This document shows, one piece after another, positions 6,695 to 9,380 of a stretch of 9,380 bases of DNA (position 1 is the first letter of the stretch; each line of letters starts with the position of its first letter). Under the pieces are notes generated by a model. It had not been told where the DNA came from. It saw only the letters and a program-made list of their open reading frames with translations, and did no database searches. Position numbers and translations under genes: made by a program. Source of the stretch: JAQGLW01 sp035995725 (GTDB taxonomy: Bacteria > Pseudomonadota > Gammaproteobacteria > Burkholderiales > Burkholderiaceae_D); contig DASYKE010000220.1 in NCBI GenBank assembly GCA_035995725.1, positions 1 to 9,380 of the forward strand. The letters run 5' to 3'.

Positions 6695-7303
6695 ATGGGC
6701 TATCCTGGTGATCATCGAATTTGCTTCGTGGGCGATTCATTCGTTCAAGGCACGTGTGATCCCGAATGCCGAGGTTGGGTTGGCCGCGTCTCCGCTGCAG
6801 CCCGTGCAACCGGTTTTGACGTTACTGCCTATAATCTCGGAATCCGCCGGGATACGAGCCGTGACGTCGCCTTGCGCTGGAAGACCGAGTGCGAATTGCG
6901 CTTTCGAGCTGAATGCACGCGCTATGTCCTGTTTTCGTTCGGAGCGAACGATATGACTTTCGAGAACGGTGGCCCCCGCGTAGATGAGGGAGAAAGCGTT
7001 TCCAATTTTTCCCGCATCATTTCAGAATCCAGGGCGCTGTACAACACTCTTGTCGTTGGGCCTGTCCCGGTGGGAAACCCCGAGCAAGACTTGCGGATCA
7101 TGGAACTCTGTACCGCATACTCGCGACGCGCAAAGGAGATTGGCGTACCTTACCTTGCTGTTGCAGAAACCCTTGCTTCAAATCGCACCTGGATCAGTGA
7201 AGTCCGTGCCAACGATGGAAGTCATCCCGGCGCCGGCGGCTATCGCTTTCTTGCCGAACTGGTTTCCGGTTGGCCGGCGTGGTGGTTCCGAGACGGCATA
7301 TGA
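6695..7303 (+). CDS. SGNH/GDSL-type hydrolase (esterase/lipase-like)
   Basis: A 202-residue compact hydrolase of the SGNH fold, expected to cleave esters, acyl groups or acetyl groups. The four diagnostic blocks are in order: GDS with nucleophile Ser15 (FVGDSF), Gly49 (YNLGI), GAND with Asn85 (FSFGANDM), and Asp174/His177 (DGSHPGAGGY). No signal peptide or membrane segment is visible, so the product is probably cytosolic. Six cysteines (10, 22, 26, 66, 74, 139) are many for a protein of this size. The ATG has only a weak GGGA (6682-6685) 9 nt upstream, but block I begins at residue 11, which makes this start reasonable. The last codons and stop lie inside copy 2 of the 26-bp repeat. It is related to GDSL-like lipase or acyl-CoA thioesterase families; the substrate is unknown. 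Confidence 0.88.
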   Translation: MGYPGDHRICFVGDSFVQGTCDPECRGWVGRVSAAARATGFDVTAYNLGIRRDTSRDVALRWKTECELRFRAECTRYVLFSFGANDMTFENGGPRVDEGESVSNFSRIISESRALYNTLVVGPVPVGNPEQDLRIMELCTAYSRRAKEIGVPYLAVAETLASNRTWISEVRANDGSHPGAGGYRFLAELVSGWPAWWFRDGI

Positions 7304-7311
7304 ATATCTCA
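7286..7311 (+). repeat. 26-bp direct repeat, copy 2 (overlaps SGNH stop codon)
   Basis: This is the second copy of the repeat at 6610-6635, with one substitution and a copy-to-copy distance of 676 bp. It encodes the last SGNH residues FRDGI plus the TGA stop (7301-7303) and runs 8 bp past it. It ends 65 bp before the next start codon, close to the 59 bp between copy 1 and the SGNH start. Confidence 0.85.
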
Positions 7312-7376
7312 TTTGCAGAAAGAAGGCCAACCGGCAGGCCAGCGTGCCGACAATCGACAATGGGAGGCAAGAAAAA

Positions 7377-7826
7377 ATGATGCTCGTTGCTAGATTTTTA
7401 CACATCCTGGGTTTCACCGTCTGGATAGGCGGCATGTTCTTCGCTTATATGGCATTGCGCCCGGTCGCCGCCACAGCACTGCAGGGGCCGGCGCGTCTCC
7501 AGCTCTGGGAGGGCGTGTTAGGCAAATTCTTTTTCTGGGTGTGGCTGGCTATCGCGCTCATCCTTGCCAGCGGCTTTTACATGATGGCGATGTTTGGAAA
7601 GCCGCCCGCTTACGTACTTGTCATGTTCGGACTGGGCTTCGTGATGATGCTGATTTTTGCCCATATATTTTTCGGTCCGTATAAACGTCTCAAGCGCGCC
7701 GTCGCCGCACAGGACTGGCAAGCCGGAGCCGCGGCGCTAGGGAAAGTCGGCCCGCTGGTACGAGTTAATCTGATCCTGGGATTGTTTACTATTGCTGCAG
7801 GCTCGCTGGGACCGCTGCTCGGATGA
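7377..7826 (+). CDS. CopD-domain family inner-membrane protein
   Basis: A 149-residue integral membrane protein with four predicted helices, about residues 5-27, 48-72, 78-100 and 127-146. It opens LHILGFTVWIGGMFFAYMAL with RP next, the pattern of stand-alone CopD-domain proteins, sometimes annotated as putative copper resistance D. His9, Trp16 and His96 (FAHIFFGPYK) are possible metal or haem ligands, but no function is proven for this small form. The cytosolic loop is basic (KRLKR). The frame is open further upstream, but the start is set by GGGAGG (7362-7367) 9 nt before ATG-ATG. It lies 73 bp after the SGNH stop on the same strand, so it could be co-transcribed. No copper-resistance partner genes are nearby. 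Confidence 0.8.
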   Translation: MMLVARFLHILGFTVWIGGMFFAYMALRPVAATALQGPARLQLWEGVLGKFFFWVWLAIALILASGFYMMAMFGKPPAYVLVMFGLGFVMMLIFAHIFFGPYKRLKRAVAAQDWQAGAAALGKVGPLVRVNLILGLFTIAAGSLGPLLG

Positions 7827-7857
7827 CGCATTGTTCCGGCTGTTGAAGGCCGCCGTA

Positions 7858-7924
7858 GATTGACCTGCATTCCGTGACGTCAACGAAAACGATCGCCGGA
7901 TCGTTTTTGTAGGTCGAGTCAATC
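7858..7924 (+). repeat. Larger imperfect inverted repeat enclosing the terminator
   Basis: GATTGACCTGCA (7858-7869) is complementary to 7908-7924 (TGTAGGTC, then GTCAATC) with one mismatch and a small right-arm insertion. The arms enclose an 8-bp palindrome TGACGTCA (7875-7882) and the terminator stem, so the whole region could fold as a long hairpin ending 18 nt before the MFS start codon. Confidence 0.45.
7885..7910 (+). terminator. Intrinsic terminator after the CopD-domain gene
   Basis: AAAACGATC (7886-7894) and GATCGTTTT (7899-7907) form a perfect 9-bp stem with a GCCG tetraloop, extended by a G-T wobble at 7885/7908. The 3' arm ends in five T. It lies 59 bp after the CopD-family stop and 33 bp before the next start. 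Confidence 0.7.
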
Positions 7925-7942
7925 ATTGGAATAACGCAGCAC

Positions 7943-9199
7943 ATGCCCAACTTCAAATTTTCTTTCCTCGCCCGCGACCGCGCGGCTGCGATGCCATTTA
8001 TCATGCTGACGGTTCTGATCGACATGGTGTCGATTGGCCTGATCATTCCGGTTTTGCCGGCGCTGGTGGGCAGCTTCACGGCTTCGCAAGCGGATCAGGC
8101 GTTCTGGTATGGCGCAGTCGCCTTCGCCTTCGGCATTGCCAATTTTTTCGCCTCTCCGATTCTGGGCGCGCTGTCGGACCGTTATGGCCGCCGTCCCGTG
8201 CTGTTGCTCGGCTTTTGCGGGCTCGGACTTAACTTCTTTGCAACCGCATTGGCACCGGCTCTATGGATGCTCATTGTCGTTCGGCTGCAAGGAGGTGCGA
8301 TGCAGGCCAACCTGGCGATAGCCAACGCATACGTCGCCGACATTACCGCGCCCGAAGAACGGGCCAAGCGTTTCGGCATGCTCGGTGCGATGATGGGGCT
8401 GGGCTTCATTGTCGGGCCGGTAATGGGCGGCCTGCTCGGCGCCGTCGATTTGCGTCTGCCGTTCTTTATCGCCGGGGGGCTTGCCCTTCTTAACGTGCTT
8501 TATGGCTATTTTGTGCTGCCCGAGTCGCTGCCCGCCGAGCGCCGGCGTGCGTTCAGCTGGAAGGCCGCGCATCCGGTTGCGTCATTGCGCGCACTGACGC
8601 AGTTGACTTCTGTCGGGCGAATGGTAGCGGTGGTGGCCTGCAGCGGGCTTGCCCAGTTTGTGCTTTACACCACCTGGGTGCTATACACGACCTTTAAATT
8701 CGGGTGGGGACCGCTGGAGAACGGCTGGTCGCTTGCAGCGGTAGGCATCATGTCGGTCATCGTGCAGGGGGTGCTGCTTGGCGGCCTGATCAAGCGTTTC
8801 GGCCCGCAGCGCCTCGCAGTGATCGGGTTGGTGTCATCGGCCGCCGCCTATGCGCTGTGGGGCGCCGCCAGCCAGGGATGGATGATGTTCGCCGTCATCT
8901 TCGTCAATGTATTCGGCGTTACGGTCACGGCTTCTGTCCAAAGCATCATTTCCGGTGCGGCGGATTCGCGCAGCCAGGGCCAGACAATGGGCGCGGTGAA
9001 CTCGCTCAACAGTCTGATGGCAGTCGTCGCGCCGGTAATCGGGGCGCCGCTGCTGGGAATGGTTTCGCATCTGCCCAAAGGCGATTGGCGCATTGGCGCA
9101 CCTCTCTATTTTTGCGCCGCGCTCCAAGTCGTGTCGCTGGTCCTGGCCTTTTCCTATTTCCGGCACGAGCGCCGCCTTCGTCCCGCAGTGCAGGCCTGA
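7943..9199 (+). CDS. MFS multidrug/TetA-like drug:H+ antiporter (12 TM)
   Basis: A 418-residue major facilitator of the DHA1 family closest to TetA by motif. It shows TM1 Asp27 in LIDMVSIGLIIPVLP, motif A GALSDRYGRRP (75-85), TM4 Arg114, a DITAPEERAKRFG loop (133-145) like TetA's, and motif C MGLGFIVGPVMGG (151-163). Twelve hydrophobic segments are split by a cytosolic loop around residues 196-225. Aligning by eye to TetA(B), TetA Asp15, Asp66 and Arg101 are kept. TetA Asp84 is Asn97 here and TetA Asp285 is Ser299, so tetracycline export is doubtful despite the usual Tet label. The Shine-Dalgarno is weak (GGA at 7928-7930). A terminator lies directly upstream and no clear promoter lies between, so expression may use read-through or a non-consensus promoter. 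A strong terminator follows. Confidence 0.9.
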   Translation: MPNFKFSFLARDRAAAMPFIMLTVLIDMVSIGLIIPVLPALVGSFTASQADQAFWYGAVAFAFGIANFFASPILGALSDRYGRRPVLLLGFCGLGLNFFATALAPALWMLIVVRLQGGAMQANLAIANAYVADITAPEERAKRFGMLGAMMGLGFIVGPVMGGLLGAVDLRLPFFIAGGLALLNVLYGYFVLPESLPAERRRAFSWKAAHPVASLRALTQLTSVGRMVAVVACSGLAQFVLYTTWVLYTTFKFGWGPLENGWSLAAVGIMSVIVQGVLLGGLIKRFGPQRLAVIGLVSSAAAYALWGAASQGWMMFAVIFVNVFGVTVTASVQSIISGAADSRSQGQTMGAVNSLNSLMAVVAPVIGAPLLGMVSHLPKGDWRIGAPLYFCAALQVVSLVLAFSYFRHERRLRPAVQA

Positions 9200-9246
9200 T
9201 GGCGGCCTGGCCAGAGCCGGCTCGCCGTTCTTGGCCAGAAGAAAAG

Positions 9247-9276
9247 AAAAAAGGCGATCATCGATCGCCTTTTTTG
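9247..9276. terminator. Strong bidirectional intrinsic terminator between MFS and HU-type genes
   Basis: A6-GGCGATC (9247-9259), loop ATC, then GATCGCC-T6 (9263-9275): a perfect 13-bp dyad with a GC-rich 7-bp core and a six-base T tract on each strand. It sits 47 bp after the MFS stop and 17 bp from the stop of the convergent gene, so it can serve both. Confidence 0.9.
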
Positions 9277-9292
9277 CCTGTTGGGATTGACT

Positions 9293-9380
9293 TCAGCCCT
9301 TGAATTTTGCGACGGATTCCTTTAGCGACGGCGCTGCCTTGAAGCGTGCGGTCTTCGATGCCTTGATCTTGATCGCTGCT
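9293..9380 (-). CDS. HU/IHF-family DNA-binding protein, C-terminal fragment (5' part outside window)
   Basis: Only the last 28 codons and the TGA stop (9293-9295, minus strand) are inside the window. The peptide reads IKIKASKTARFKAAPSLK followed by ESVAKFKG. It matches the C-terminal end of HU-type nucleoid proteins, where a basic strand (typically V/I-x-I-K-A) is followed by F-x-A-G-x-x-L-K-x-x-V. The usual Gly of F-x-A-G is Ala here, and the end carries a short basic tail. The protein would bind and bend DNA in the nucleoid. The DNA-binding arm and dimer core cannot be seen, so HU versus IHF-like cannot be settled. It is convergent with the MFS gene and shares its terminator. Confidence 0.72.
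   Translation of the reverse strand, partial: AAIKIKASKTARFKAAPSLKESVAKFKG

Noticed and set aside
7332..7349. CGGCA/TGCCG hairpin between the SGNH and CopD-family genes
   Set aside because: There are only five base pairs, an 8-nt loop and no T-run; it could easily arise by chance.
6984..7376. Upstream in-frame extension of the CopD-family reading frame into the SGNH gene
   Set aside because: It overlaps the SGNH gene in another frame. The membrane domain begins at 7377-7380 right after a GGGAGG ribosome-binding site, so the extension is not coding.
8704..9303. 199-codon + strand open frame overlapping the end of the MFS gene
   Set aside because: It is a +1-type shadow of the MFS coding sequence and continues through the terminator hairpin into the convergent HU-type gene; its composition is very Arg/Ala/Gly-rich.

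Overview
The window looks like a chromosomal segment of a betaproteobacterium, most likely Burkholderiales and possibly Oxalobacteraceae-like. This rests on an orphan tripartite-tricarboxylate ('Bug') receptor, a PPi-type phosphofructokinase, a class I fructose-bisphosphate aldolase and moderately high GC. I see no tRNA, rRNA, IS element, phage gene or CRISPR array. The taxonomic call is an inference from gene families.

Layout: (1) 2-1138, +, the 3' part of a 6-phosphofructokinase, convergent with (2) 1211-2245, -, a class I fructose-bisphosphate aldolase. (3) A 268-bp gap holds the probable aldolase promoter and two abutting palindromes. (4) 2514-5486, -, is a compact three-gene block: SDR oxidoreductase, then periplasmic Bug receptor, then muconate-lactonizing-type enolase-superfamily enzyme. 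It is divergent from (5) 5625-6533, +, a LysR-type regulator, across a 138-bp AT-rich control region. (6) 6695-7303, +, is a small SGNH hydrolase with a 26-bp near-perfect direct repeat at each end of its segment. (7) 7377-7826, +, is a four-helix CopD-domain membrane protein, followed by an intrinsic terminator. (8) 7943-9199, +, is a TetA-like MFS exporter, followed by a strong symmetrical terminator shared with (9) 9293-9380, -, the C-terminus of an HU/IHF-type nucleoid protein.

How the genes work together: the phosphofructokinase and aldolase catalyse consecutive glycolytic steps but are transcribed towards each other, so they are not an operon. The SDR/Bug/enolase block with its divergent LysR has the usual design of an inducible catabolic unit. 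The receptor would capture a small organic (probably carboxylated) compound, the enolase-superfamily enzyme would isomerise, cycloisomerise or epimerise it, and the SDR would oxidise or reduce an intermediate. The substrate is unknown. The catabolic block and SGNH gene sit between core-type genes, which suggests accessory cargo, but this is inference.

The least ordinary features are the 26-bp repeat pair flanking the SGNH gene, the unassigned catabolic unit, and the TetA-like exporter that lacks two of TetA's membrane acidic residues. I found no clear case of a wholly new defence or mobile system.
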